NCBI GenBank assembly: GCA_024336345.1
Contig: JANFOG010000006.1
Location: 1,054,001-1,118,000, forward strand
Reading direction: 5' to 3'
From: Mariannaea sp. PMI_226
Taxonomy: Eukaryota > Ascomycota > Sordariomycetes > Hypocreales > Nectriaceae
DNA length: 64,000 nt
Below the pieces are notes generated by a model. That model was not told the DNA's origin and ran no database searches. It worked only from the letters and a program-made list of their open reading frames with translations. Position numbers and translations under genes: made by a program. The number at the start of each line of letters is the position of its first letter. Position 1 is the stretch's first letter. Of the stretch, positions 11,648 to 24,503 are shown piece by piece.

Positions 11648-12578
11648 GAGTGTGGGCGAGATTGGAGCGATGGATAGAAATCAACCTTGCCAACCCTTGA
11701 TTGGGTTGGTGATACTGCTCAATAGTTGCATATGGAGGAATGAGAAGGGCTTATGGGAGGATGAGGGACATGTTGCAGTTTCTATACCATATTTCACGAA
11801 ATGCTCTGCATCAATTACTGCAAACGATTAGGAGAATTCAGTCCACGATGTCCGCGTCAGAGTTTCTTCTTTCTTCTTTACTTGTAATGTATGATCGAGA
11901 AATTAGAAACTAGGTAATAAGTAAGCACCATGTTTTCCCCCGGGACCACACCCACTAAGATCTGGCATTAGTGTTGGATGTTAGTTCACAAGATCTCATA
12001 CTAAGATAGCGCCGTGGTTATTTTCAAGTTCCAGGGTACCTTGACAAATTACTATATCGACGGGTTTGTCAAGTTCGTTCGTGATAGGTAGCTGTCGCCT
12101 GTCGACACAAGCGCGCTTGTTACCCCAAGCCCAATGCGGCAGTCGCGTTAAAACGCACGAATGATTGGTCTTCCCAAGAGACTTCTAATAGGTACGAGCT
12201 CAAGACTTCAATTGACATCCCGTCATCAGCTTGCACTCATTGTTGCATACGGCAACAAGAGGCAACCACACTGCCGGCAACCACGTCAGCCGACTACTGT
12301 TCACATATGCCAAGATTGATAGATGAACGAATTGGGCTTTGGGCCGAGGACTTGCAGCGATGTGCAGGACAGTTGAAGGGTGGGCTGTGCATTCGTCGGT
12401 GTAACGACCATTCATGATGGTCGAGTCCATAATGTAGTAGGCCTGGGGGCCAAGCAGGACCGCGAGTACCTAGACAGCATAAATACCTGGGAAATTCCCT
12501 GTCAACAGCCTGCCAGATCAAACTCTTTCTCAAAAACAGAGTCAATATTTCTTCTCTTCACGCACCCAATCCGCGCCC
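11549..12578. other. Intergenic, upstream of the DUF6594-like gene
   Basis: Apart from the second repeat copy (to 11647) and the open frame ending near 11700, nothing convincing is seen. The last few hundred bases presumably carry the promoter of the gene at 12579. Confidence 0.4.
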
Positions 12579-13631
12579 ATGCCCTTCAATATTGTCAATC
12601 TGGCGCGGCTATGTGGCCGTAAGGATCCTATGGGCGACAGAAGGCACGCTCAACGGACACAAGCGACAACGACAAACGAGGAAGGAGACGTCATGACAGA
12701 CATTCCCGACCTCGAGTCCGGTAGACACCACCAAGGTCAGCATCTTCGCCCCTTCCGATAGTATAATTGCTAATATATATCAACAAAAGACCGAGGATTG
12801 TTTAGCCTTGCAGCAAGGGCGGGGCAGGATAGCTCGTATTTACTCGGCAGACGATTCTCTCAACAGGCGTCGTATTGTATCGACAACAAAATGATACAGA
12901 TTTCGAGACTTTGGGAGCAGATGCAGCTAGTAGAGGCGAAAGACGGCGACACATTGGCTTCCCTGAGCCAATGTCTAGAAGACAAGATGCTGACATACTG
13001 TAGGAGACCCTTGCTTACCAATGACCCGTTCATGGAGGCTAATATCTGAGGACAGTAACGTTCCTCGTCTTGGTCAAAGAAGTTCAAGGATGGCACGCAC
13101 CACATAGACAATTGCTGCAACGCCATCTGGATGCAGCAAGAGTGCAGTTGGCCGAGGATCAACAAAGCTTCCTTGATGAGAATAAGTTCAATGACTGGGT
13201 GCCGGCTTATCCTATTGAGCCCCTTGAGCAATGGATAAAGTATCTTCCCCAATATAAATTCTTGGACAAAGTCTTTCGTGTGAGTCCTGTCTTTTGCCTG
13301 ACGTAAGTAATTGTTTTCCTAATGAATAATTTAGCCATTTGTGAAGACCTCAAGAGAAATAGATGGCGTGAAAGAGCTGGAATATTCTTCGAGGCCCTTC
13401 CAGATTGCATGCTTGACGGCTTTTCACATCATCATTGCGGCGCTTGTCGGGGTTCCAGTAGCCATGCAAGCACTGGATGTGACCTCGACAACCATAAATG
13501 TGGTGGTTTACATGCTTGGCTTGTTTGTCTTGATCGGGTTCGCCCAGGTCATTGTTCCTGGCATGAGCCCTCAATTCTTTATGACGCTCGCATATGCAGC
13601 AGTCGTGGCTTCCAATATGGGCCATGGGTAG
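12579..13631 (+). CDS. DUF6594-like membrane protein
   Basis: Four exons, 12579..12735, 12790..12999, 13056..13279 and 13335..13631, give 295 residues. The joins preserve the frame (intron phases 1, 1, 0). The first donor is the least certain: GTCAGC at 12736, with GTAGAC at 12721 as an in-phase alternative. The N-terminal ~50 residues are polar. A helical region follows (RRFSQQASYCIDNKMIQISR, LEDKMLTYLTFLVLVKEVQG), then a linker and three C-terminal hydrophobic segments: IACLTAFHIIIAALVGVPVA, VVVYMLGLFVLIGFAQVIV and FFMTLAYAAVVASNMG. This layout, including the A-A-Y-A-A-V ending, is typical of the fungal DUF6594 family, whose function is unknown. It is short for the family, and the gene stands alone in a gene-poor region. 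Confidence 0.65.
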
Positions 13632-16600
13632 TTGAAGGATGGTCGATGATGTGTTTCGGTCGAAGTCGAAAGAGTTCGGGCATATTTGTAGCTTCTGCTG
13701 GCCACTACTGTTGGTTTCTTCTGAGTTATCGGGTCTTATATGGAACATAAATATGAAAACAACATGTGAATACCGTCTTGAAAGTTATGGCCAAGGAGGA
13801 GGAGGAAGAAGAAGAAGAAGCTGCTCTAGGTAGAGGTTAGTGAGTATCCAATGTGCATGGCCAGAAAAACAAATTGGGTCCTGTTCCGGGAGATGACGAA
13901 GAGTGAAGGCATGTCGGTTTGAGCGACTGAGGCTAACACGGAGATGTGAGGAGAGGTTGTACTGGAGCGTGTTGAGACGGTACTAGAGGACTGTCTACAT
14001 TTCGAACATATGTGAAGAGAGGCAGAGAACGGAAGAGGGAGTTGGGAAAGAAGGGGGGAGAGAGTAAGGAGCCACGTTAGTATTGAAGAATGAGGCTGAG
14101 GCTGAAATTACTTGGTACCTTGCCTTGGTGCTGTAAGAAGGTACCCTGCCTTAGTTACAACCTCCTGCCTTCCTCTCTGGCTACCTAGAGGCAAGGTACC
14201 TTACGTTAGATACAACCAGACATTGTAAGTAGCTACCTTATGTAATTAACTAGGGTAGGTTGGTTTCTTGCCTTCCCTTCCGACGCTTACCTCCCATACA
14301 CATGCATGACTGCGAAGAGAGATGTTGATATGCTCTCGACGCAACATGACAAGTAAATCCCGACTGGTTGGCAGCTACCATCTATTGCGTGTGCCTAACT
14401 TCAGCTTTCTTCAAGGTACTTGAGACTCCTCTCCAATCTCAACTATGTGGATGGACTGTGGGGTGGGATCAACAATAGAAGTCCTATGTAATTACCAAGA
14501 GTTTGTTGAGGAAGAAGGCAATAGTTCGCCAGCTGATACGCCCCCGCTTCTCCAGTAAGGCAACCACCTCATGATTGTCGAAATGGTTTCATTTTAAGCG
14601 CCGTCATTTAACGAACCAGCAATTCAATTGTCCATCTGACTCTAAACTGACATGGCACTCCCCCTAAAGTCGATAAAAAGGACTATTGATCTGCTCTCTA
14701 TTGCGTTGTTGACAAGATCCAGGCAATTTCGCCACCATTTGTTAACCAAGGACGAAGTATCAATGCTGTGAGCCTTACGGAAATAGGGACTAATGGTTAC
14801 AGATGATTACCCTCCTAGTCTGAGAACTGGCCGATGGTGAAGGAAAGAAAGGCTTTATGATATTGTGAGTATAGATCCGCTCTCCTTTGTTCTGCCAATG
14901 CGAGACTTGTGCCTGTTTTCCAGGCTAGATGGGGTGCGTGACCGAAGTCGCGTCTCGTATGTAGGTAATGTTGAGTCGGCCTAGCGTAATTTTCTAAGGT
15001 AGGTACTCTTTGGGACCTACGAAGTAATTATTACTTTGTACCGAGTATCTTTATGGAGTAATACAGATTAGATTGGAATCCTTTCCTATTATTCGTGGTC
15101 ACGCTGATAGGACTGCACTTAGTCTTACCGGTGAGAGAAAAAAAAAGTCAGGGATACCCCTTCTCACCGAAATTAGCTCCCACCAATTCAACCGTTGTCG
15201 TTATTATTAGCGTGGTCACGAAACACTTTTATCATCTCTACTGCTGTATTCACCTCTCCTCGATATCGAGACCCGATTTCTTCTTCGATTTCTTCTTCGA
15301 TTGACTGAGAAGATTGTGTACCCATCCCCCCTCCCCCTCCCCCTCCCCCTTCTTCGAACCGCTCCAACTGGACCTACAGTTTTGCGCACTGACGAACCTT
15401 GGCCCCCGTGAATTGAAAAGCTGACATAAATTGGAATTAGTCACCTTGTTCTAGCCATAGTCTCAGGTTGCTAGAGACCCCTGGTATGTCTGTGCTGCGG
15501 CTACCCCAGACTCATTGTCAGGCCAGCCTCGTTGAAGATGCCTCCATCCTAGCGGATAATATCGGGGTTAATGACGGGGCCGCCTTTTCGAGACTCAGCA
15601 AATTTACGCTTGATGAAAGGAAATTTGGACAGAACGTGTGAAATAGAAGCTACGAAAGAGACAGACGGGAGAGTTAGCGGTACAGAGCCCCAAGCAATGA
15701 CATGAAGCACACAGCTAACTGAAGAAAGTAGATTGTGTTTTTCTTCGCAGATGCTGCTTGAACCAGAATAAGAATGAAGAAGGCCTCTCGGATGTCAAAA
15801 GAATGTGGCCGTTAATCTCTTCCATAACTGCATGTTGGAACCTCCATGAGATATTCACGAAGCGTCTGCCGAGAAAAGTCCAAATTGAGAGCTGAGAGGC
15901 AATTCGATTGGACTGAAACCGCCTTGCGAGTCGGCATTTCGAAATTGGCAATCGACAACATTTCAGTTCGTATTTTCCAGGCTAAGTGGGAAGTATCAAC
16001 ATTTTGTCGACAAAGGCTCTCCGAGAGAGGTATCACTGTCATCAGTCTGCCCCAGGTGCGACATTTACTCCTCCCGTTTGACCCATCTTATATGATTGTG
16101 TGGGGCAGTGATGGCCGTCGTCGCTCGGTAATAGCGTCGATCAAACATCTAGGGCCGACAAATCTACGTGGGGAACTGACCAGGTTTAGTAGGTCTCGCC
16201 TTGGTCAGTGCAAAATGGCTGATGACTGCAACCAGTTCATTTCACATCCTGTTGCTAGGCAGGCTTGAGTATGTGGGCTGGGAATGACCTAGTTTCTCCC
16301 AGAGGATTCAGACTGAAGGCCGGATATGTCCTCTTTCCGGACCCGAGTCCTGAATACTGCTCCTGTTCAGACATGTAAAAGGCTGCTGGAGGAGATAATA
16401 GCCATTGACAAACTGATTTGGAAATACAGAGCCCCCAATTGTCACCTCGGCGACCAGATCCTTATTTCCTGCGGCAGGACGCTTTGAGGCTGCAGGGCGA
16501 ATCGACAGGCTGTTTGACAATTTGCATTTTTGCAGATGAACAGCATTGTATGCAATGCCATCCAGCTACCAAACGGAGGTCGTTCCCAGCATCATTCAGG

Positions 16601-18111
16601 TGCTGTCACCAACATATCTCAGTTCGACGTTGGGCATCTATCCTCGACACGCTTCGTGGCAGTTTTCCTACGGCTATTGCACTTTGCCAACTTCCAACCC
16701 TGACATTCCCCTTTTCGTGCACTGTCCTGCACTCACCAAATTTGATGCGGTGACGTCGCTTGTTGGTTGCACAGAGGTCGGTGTTCGCTGGAGGAACTGG
16801 TGGTGCTTCTGTTTGCTCTCGGCGCTCTCAAAAATACGATGAGATTGTAAATCAGAATTGTGTACTTCTTAACACCCGCTTCAGGAGGTTTCTTTCGCTG
16901 GCAGCCCAATCTCACCATCTTTCCAGCATCCCTCACCATCGATGCCGCCCTCTACTCTGCCTTGGTCCTGTTATGGCAATCCGTTGCCGAAAACAAGGCT
17001 TTCATCTACTCTGCAAAAAGAGCGGTGTAATACAACATTGATTGTCTGGCCTCACAATGGTCTCGCCCCTCCCCTCCTTCTCTGGGTTGCGATTCCTGAC
17101 TGGCTTACACTCGTCAACTCTTCAACCGGTGAAGCTGAAGTCTGATGACGCCGCACAGCCCATAGACAAACCAACAGCAAGAGAGCTTTCGGCCAATAAC
17201 GGCCAGCTGAGGTCTGCATGTTGAAAATTATTCAGGTCGCGTTCAGCATGTATCTTTGAGGTACTATCAAGTCTCACCACGAAGAGGCCCTTTCACAGCG
17301 GTTCGGTCCGCATCATACAACGGTGCTGCATTGGGGGCGGTGCATGCATGTAATTTTTTTCTCTTGCCTCACAGGGCGTTATGCGAATCACAGCTCATTA
17401 ACGTTCAGTTGTGGCCACCCTCCAGCCATTCATCGTCCAAATGTTGTAGGAGGAGGAAATGTTGGGCATCAAGTGGAGGCCAATTCGATGCAGCGGGCCG
17501 GTGGTGGGGAATCGACGACTCGAGCCTTCGACATCAACAGAGACGCAGACGCGGGAGCGTGAAGTGTTGGTGCTCATGATAAAGTGATGATGATTGGGAG
17601 AGAAGCGCGCGGCTGTGTTTATTGCGCGAAGACGGGGGAAAGGGGGCAGAGCTTCTAGTCGATGCATCAAACCTGCCAGGCAAATATTGACTTCAGAGAA
17701 TTGTACGTGGGTTCACGATGATCATGTCGCCTCGGGTCTCGCTGCCGTGATTGCTGGGTCAGAACTTGGTAGTGTTGGTTGGGTATCAACTTTTCTATTT
17801 GACTTCTTATTGGATATGCTTGAATCCTCAAAACCATACATAAATGGCCCGTTAATTGGCATTTGCATCACACAATTTTGACACAGCGAAGATACCATAA
17901 CATCTAATCGCATGGCCAGTGATTGCATACATCAAGAAGACAACAAACAATGGGAATATGGCGTTTATCGTCTGGTGTTATCGGATATCATATCATGAAT
18001 ATAATCAGGGTGCCTTCAGCTCATGATTCATATCATTCAATTAAGCGTCTATAATTACCAACAAGTTCAGCGGTAATGCATCATCAACTTGGAGAAGAGT
18101 TCAGTGTTCAA
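13632..18111. other. Gene-poor stretch of about 4.5 kb
   Basis: No gene can be supported. A 140-codon ATG-initiated frame (15846-16268, +) and a 98-codon frame (16546-16842, +) exist but have no recognisable domain and no supporting splice structure. Simple sequence includes a GGA/GAA run (13796-13820), a duplicated CGATTTCTTCTT (15274-15300) and a CCCCCT run (15325-15351). A short inverted repeat is listed separately. Confidence 0.5.
14114..14200. repeat. GGTACCTTGCCT inverted repeat
   Basis: GGTACCTTGCCT at 14114-14125 is matched by its exact reverse complement AGGCAAGGTACC at 14189-14200, with a 63-bp spacer. A further imperfect direct copy (GGTACCCTGCC) lies inside the spacer near 14140. 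It may be a remnant of a small non-coding element; no target-site duplication was established. Confidence 0.4.
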
Positions 18112-20457
18112 TCAAGCACCGTTCCTGTACACCTGTGCACCCTGGTTTCTAAATCCAATTGTATCCCTCCGTTGCAAAATCATTAACGCCCGGTTCAGCG
18201 CCTGCTCACTGTAACCCTTGCCCTCGACCATTTCTCTGCGTAGTGTCGCCAAGCTCGTGCTCCAGCCGATAGGCAGGCGACGTTTGAGTTCCACTTCGAT
18301 GCGGTTCACTTCCTCGTTGAGCTCACGGCTGCCTTGGTTGCTGCCCTGGTTGACTGCGTCCATGGTAGAGCAGAGGAAAAGACGGATTGCCTCGTCGACA
18401 TGAGCTTCCGTCGCGATAGGGGAGAGCGAGAGCTTAGCGAGGGATTCAGTGATTCGAACAATAGCCTCTAGCTGACGAACAGTAATAGGGATGGAGGATC
18501 GGGTGTTGGCCTCCATCTCTGCGGCATGGACTTGTCGACGAATGGAGACAAAGTGGGAGGAGAGTTTCTCAGCAGCTTCCGGGCTCAGACGAGGAGCACA
18601 CCGGCTAGAACTTGTTAGCAGTCGCAACAAAAGATGGCGATGGAGGTGAAAGTTAAGAAACTTACGTCTTGCAATAGGTAATGTATCGACGCATTTTGTC
18701 GATTGGGATCTCGGACTCCGTTACTTCCTCAGTACCGCGGCCACCCATCTGAATGCCGATGACGTGTTTGGCCATTCTCTCGTCCTTTTCACGGTTGTGG
18801 TCATCCTTGACAATGAAAATCATGTCAAAACGAGACAGGATGGTCGTTTGGAAATCAATGTTCTCTCCAGGAGTTTTCATATCATCGTAGCGACCGAAGA
18901 TGGGGTTGGCGGCAGCCAAGACGGATGTTCGAGCGTTGAGGATGGTGGTGATGCCTGCCTTGGCGATCGAAATGGTCTGTTGCTCCATAGCTTCGTGGAT
19001 AGCTACTCTGTCTTCATCCCGCATCTTGTCGAACTCGTCTATACATACAACTCCACCGTCCGCAAGCACCATCGCTCCTCCTTCAAGATAGAATTCTCGT
19101 GTTGACTGGTCTCTCTGCACTGAGGCCGTCAAACCGGCAGCAGACGAACCTTTTCCAGAGGTGTAGATAGAGATGGGGGATGCCTTCTCGACAAATTTTA
19201 GTAATTGAGACTTGGCAGTACCAGGATCACCTAACAAGAGAACATTGATGTCTCCTCTAAGCTTCATTCCATCGGGAAGGATTTTCTTGGATCCTCCTAG
19301 TAGTAGGCACAGGATGGCCTTCTTGATGTCTCGGTTTCCATAGATGGATGGCGCGATACAATCTGCCATAACGTTATAGAGATCGGGCCGACGACTCAGC
19401 TCCAGGAATTCCTGCTCTTCTTCCTCATTAAATGTAACATTGCCCTTGGCAGCTTGGTCGATATCACTTTTGATGCCAACGGCTCGAAGGTAAGGGGTTC
19501 GGATAGCTACCGCGCCGCCAGTTGACGAGTTCTTTGATGCCTTATTCTGGTAGATTGAGAAGATGCCCATAACGGTACATCTTGATCCAGGAACGACTCG
19601 GTTTGTCAAGTATCTATCCGCAGATATAAGAACATGTCGTGGCAGCTCTCCAACCGGGACTTGGTCAGGGGCTTCTTGAAGCTTAATAATCTGCTGGTCG
19701 ACAAACTTTGACTTCTCATGCATGACAAAGTACGGATCTAGAGGACATTTTGGCGTAGGGTCATTGGGGACTCTAACACGGGCGCACTGGCGGGGTAAGG
19801 TGACACCAGTGAAGCCGCCTAAGATAGGGATGGTCTGTTGATGGTTGCAGTTTCGACATTGGATCTGAAGCTCGGTTGCTTTTGACGACATGACTGAGGC
19901 ACCGATTACTATGCCCGGAACCCGAACCAGCCGGGCAATGGTCATGGAGTCGAGGTTTCGGATCGAGACATCTTCGGCGTCTGAGTGAAGGAGGAGTTGG
20001 TGGTCGGGCAGTTCCACCTTGGGTTCGTGAGGGAAAACGATTCGATGTGTGCATTTCTTCAGGGCCGCCTCGAACTATTTGTGGAGGTCTGTTAGTTGTC
20101 AATACGTTCGACAAGCATGCTGCAGGGCTGAATGCTCACCAATGGGATGATCTCTGCAGGTTCTGATGCCAACCGGTGTGCTAACTCTTCATTAAAGCTA
20201 ATTAGGTCGTTGATGTTGACATCGCAGTAGAACTTTTTCAACAGCGCATTCTCTCGTAACTGGTCTCTAAATCAAGAATTAGGATCAAGTCAAGTGCTAC
20301 AAGGGGCCGAGGGTGCAAACCTGTAAATGAAGTTGTTGTCGAGACGGAAGTCAAGGATGAAAGTTTCGAGCTTCGCCTGCAGCTGCAATCGAGTGTCACC
20401 AGCATCGCCAAAGCTAGGCTCAAAGACGTGGGTTGAATAGACAGATTGACGATCCAT
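18112..20457 (-). CDS. mcm5: MCM5 replicative helicase subunit
   Basis: Four exons read on the minus strand: 20457..20321, 20266..20140, 20074..18666 and 18604..18112, giving 721 residues, normal for MCM5 (about 700-775). The start [18 protein letters not shown] matches the family. Visible parts: a zinc-binding motif with Cys at about 161, 164, 185 and 198; Walker A GDPGTAKS at about 370-377; Walker B CIDEFDKM at about 432-439; arginine finger SRFD at about 502-505; and the C-terminal helical part beginning [18 protein letters not shown]5 is part of the Mcm2-7 hexamer, pairing with Mcm2 and Mcm3, loaded at origins in G1 and acting as the replicative helicase in S phase. Its upstream region has three ACGCG boxes and is shared with vps54. 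Confidence 0.97.
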
Positions 20458-21045
20458 TGCGACTTGAGCTCTGGGTCAGCTTGTTTGAATTTCCTCCGTT
20501 GCCCGACGAGGTGCCCAAGACAAGGAACTGACTGGGATGAGGGTGTGGGTTTCGACTTTGGAGGTGGGCTTGGAGGTGGAGGTGGAGGGGCTTTGTCGCT
20601 GAGGTGTTCACGTCAAATTAGATTGAAACGCGAGAAGGGAGCGTTCAGACGCGTTTAGTGCATTTTCTTTCGCGTTGGTGCACTCAAATCCTCCTGAAAC
20701 TGAGGTACCATTGATCAGTCAGCATGATACCTACCTAAGCCACTTGCGCTAATAGTGCGGCAGTGGCAGTGTCAGCGCCTAGTGCCACTGCAGGCCCGTT
20801 GGCGCTCACTATCTTATCTTCACGTGTCCTCCCAAGGGGAAGCTCAGCTGTCCAGTTGTCAAGCTGCCTCTTGGCGACGACAAGCATTGCATTGTTCGAA
20901 TCATTCCTTGAATCTTCTACGAATACCCCGCGCTGTTCAGCTCTTCTCAGCGATGATACCCTAATAATTCTAAAAACCCGGCCGTCAACACCGTTGTCGG
21001 CTCCTTCCTCATCTGGCCTCGGCCAGGAGACACTATTCCAACACC
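20458..21045. promoter_or_regulatory. Divergent promoter mcm5 / vps54
   Basis: 588 bp between divergent start codons. The half near mcm5 holds the ACGCG cluster listed separately. The half near vps54 has no motif I can name. Confidence 0.6.
20628..20675. promoter_or_regulatory. MluI cell-cycle box (MCB) cluster upstream of mcm5
   Basis: Three ACGCG cores occur in 48 bp: ACGCG at 20628-20632, the full palindrome ACGCGT at 20649-20654, and CGCGT (ACGCG on the other strand) at 20671-20675. They sit 171-218 bp upstream of the mcm5 start. ACGCGT is the site of the Mbp1/Swi6-type MBF factor that drives G1/S genes including MCMs in yeasts. Function here is inferred from motif and position. Confidence 0.6.
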
Positions 21046-24000
21046 ATGATCTCTCATAATGCTGCAAAGTCTGTCGACAACCTTTCTTCCTTGTCGTCAA
21101 CAAGTCGTGAAGATGTTTCTTTCCATAGGTTTGTGATGAACTGAATGCGCCGGTGATCATTTGTTAATCAACGACACTGGCGATAGCAGACTAGGCCAGA
21201 TGCATCCGCGACCAACACGCCGTGGCTCAACCGCCAGCTCGATTCACTCCATAGGTGGCATTTTGGATAGCGCGCCCAGTGGTTGGACTGCCTCAGTTCA
21301 TGAATCAAGTCAGAATGGTTCGTTTTGCCGATCTTGGGCGATTTTAGAGCCTATCAATGTTGACTTCTTCTCAGCTATCTCAACCCTCCTTCAACCTCCA
21401 ATTGTACGAACTGGTCTCCAACCCCACACCTCGGCGCCACCTTCGAGCACGCATAAACCTCCAACAGCAAGAGATATCCCTCCAGTTACCTTGACAAACA
21501 TTACACAAGTCGATGTGGACGAATTCAAACCTTACCTGGAACAGGTGGGCAATTTGTACGAGCAGCTTCGACGTATCAAAGAAAATAGCGACGAGGTCGG
21601 CAGTCAGCGGATGAGCAAGCAAGAAGACCAGACCGATGACACATACCTTACTCCTGGATCGAGAAAGCGCCCGTCGCGTAAAGGATCAACTGCGTCTCTC
21701 TCATCCTTGCATTCAAATGACAGCTCTAGCCCTGTACGAAGATCAAGTAGTGGTTTTACACGTAAATCAACTGTTCAAGGACCAGCTCCGTTGTCTACGA
21801 TCCCGACAGTCTACTTCGACGAGAATTTCCATCTCGAGAACCCTAGAACATTTGACGTAGTAAGCGAGCGATCCGAAGTCATTCGCCCAACGAACACAGA
21901 CGATGAGAAAGGCACGATAAATGGCAATGGCAATGCATCTACGCCCAGAAAGGCACTGGCTACGAACGCCATCTTACAGGAAAAGCTATCATGGTACATG
22001 GACACGATCGAAGTCCATCTTATCAACTCTATTTCAACAGCATCCACGACATTCTTCACAGCTCTGGGATCTCTAAAAGAATTGCATTCGGAAGCCGCTG
22101 AGTCTGTTCAGAGAATTAAAATATTGAGAAAAGAGTTGGAAGCTCTTGACGACGAGATAGCAACGAAGGGTCTTGAGATCGTTCATAAACGCCGACGACG
22201 TGAAAACCTTAGGCAACTAAATGATGCTGTCCTGCAGCTCAAGCAAATTGCTGATGGAGTTGCAAATTGCGAAACATTGGTCGATAAAGGAGAGGTAGAC
22301 AAAGCTCTTGGGAGCATCGACTCGTTGGAGAAGCTCATTGCCGGCGAGCGCGAGGAGAAAGATGAGACTGAACCAGAGTTCCAGCTACGAGACCTGAGGT
22401 CAGCGTCCGCTCTGCAGGGCGTCAACGCTGATCTCACTACCCTGAGAACCCGAATCGGAAAGGCATATGAGTCTGGCTTCCAGAACATCCTCATGCGTGA
22501 TCTACGTCGCCACTGCGAGACTGTGTCGACCCAAGAGATTCTGCTTCGGTGGACCAATGCTGCTTCGCGGGCAAAAGGTGGCCATGGTCGGTCACCGTCG
22601 GTCTTCCCAGCCTATCTAGCAGCTACAGATGAGCTAAAGGCTGAGCTGTTCCCTAATGTTTTGGGGTTGCATCGTGCCAAGCATATCGCAGCAGCAACGA
22701 TTTCCTATCGAGAATCCATCCTTAGAGAAATTCGGAATCTGGTACGAAGACCACTTCCGAGCTCAAACGACGACGATAATGAATCCATGATGTCTGTCTC
22801 AACCGCGAGTGGGGGACATCATTTGTCGAACCAAGAAAAATCATCGATTCTGGCTCGAAACTTGCGAGCTCTAGATGCTCAGGACGGCGAAGAATTGCTC
22901 GTCAACATATATATAGGAATTGCGGAGACGCTGAGGAGGCTCACAACACAAGTCAAAGTACTTTTGGAAATCACCAGCTCGTTAACAGATGCGCCATACG
23001 GGGATGGACTGAAATCACCTCCAGTGAGATCGCCGATGTCTAGTCCAAGGCCCGACAGATATGCCGTTAATCCCATGAACTCGAGCTTTGAAATTCAGGA
23101 GGAACTTCACAAAAATCTCGATATTGCGAACTTACTGGGTCAAGCTGTTGATGTGGCGATTGAGAAGATTGTGAAGGTGCTCAAAGTCCGTGCAGAACAG
23201 ACAGCCCAATTGCCTATGGATATGTTCCTACGCTACTTCGTTCTCAACTTGTATTTCGCCAACGAGCTTGAGGCCATCTCAGGCAGAAGCGGCACGCCCT
23301 TGAAGACTGTGGTTAATAACCACATCAAGGACTTTGTGCAACGGAACCGTGACGTTGAGATGCAGAAGCTCGCGCAGGGTATGGAATCTGACCAGTGGAA
23401 TGCAAAAGACTTTACAGAAAAGAATAATGAGCTATTGCGAATTCTCCTGGACAGCAGCACACAAGATCCCCCCGAGTGGACAGAAAGCAATAAAATTTAC
23501 GTGCCCGCTTCGGAAATAGAGAGACCGGAGGAAGAGGATGCCTCTGCCGCAGCCGAATCTAGTAATGCAAAGGAGAAGACGCGAACTGCGACGATTGACT
23601 CAGAGACATTCATGCTTCCGAAGTCGGCAATTCTCTGTCTTGAGGGAATCGCGCAGTTTGCCCACCTCATCACTGGAATACCTTCCATGACGACCGAGAT
23701 TGCGACTTCTTTGATAGCCTACCTACAGCTCTTCAACTCGCGGTGCACCCAGCTGATCCTTGGCGCCGGAGCGACTCGATCCGCTGGGCTAAGAAACATC
23801 ACCACCAAACACTTAGCCCTGGCATCTCAAGCGCTGGCATTCATAGCCATGCTCATTCCTCATATCAGAGAATTCGTGCGACGACACGCCGGCTCGGGGA
23901 TGAGTGTTTCGAACCTGATGGGCGAGTTCGATAAGATTAGGCGACTGCTTCAGGAGCATCAGGATAGTATCTACCAAAAATTGGTTGATATCATGAGCGG

Positions 24001-24503
24001 CAGGGCTGCCATACACTGCCGAAGTATGAAAACCATCAACTGGGATAAGGATGGAGTCAAGGGCGCTCATCCTTACATGGAGACACTTGCCAAAGAGACG
24101 ACTACGCTCCACCGTGTCCTGACAAAACATTTGCCAGAGATGTCAATTCAGATGATCATGGTCCCCGTGTTCACGAGCTATAAAGACCAGCTTGGGGCAA
24201 GCCTGGAAGAGGCGACCCCGAAGACGGAAGCTGGCATCCAGAGGTAAGAAAAAACAGAAATGAGAAGTATAATGTTTCGCCAGGCTAACATGGATAATCA
24301 GCATGCTCAATGACATTGAATTTTTCAAGACAAAGCTCGGCAAGGTTGATGGCTTCAGGGACGCGGGAGAGTATCTTCTCAACATTATCAATTCGAAGCA
24401 GATCGAGCGGCCCAACCCAACGGAAGAGAAGGAGCAGTCTCCTGTAGAACAAACGCCGACCGATACGCAGGAGGAGCAGGAGGCTGCCACAGCGAATACA
24501 TAA
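21046..24503 (+). CDS. vps54: Vps54, GARP tethering complex subunit
   Basis: Exons 21046..21128, 21187..24243 and 24302..24503 give 1113 residues, longer than yeast or human Vps54 because of disordered Ser-rich insertions. Exon 1 encodes MISHNAAKSVDNLSSLSS; the first acceptor is a TAGCAG tandem (20-series join at 21187 or 21190), so one residue is optional. The N-terminal part carries Vps51-superfamily coiled-coil helices (ESVQRIKILRKELEALDDEI, LRQLNDAVLQLKQIADGV), and the C-terminal half is the helical Vps54 domain (SAILCLEGIAQFAHLITGIP, RNITTKHLALASQALAFI). GARP tethers endosome-derived vesicles at the trans-Golgi network. A 58-nt intron separates the last exon, which ends in a Glu/Gln-rich tail. 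The gene is divergent from mcm5. Confidence 0.95.

Noticed and set aside
15846..16268. 140-codon ATG-initiated frame on the plus strand
   Set aside because: Its length is within chance for a gene-poor region and composition is not protein-like enough; no motif recognised.
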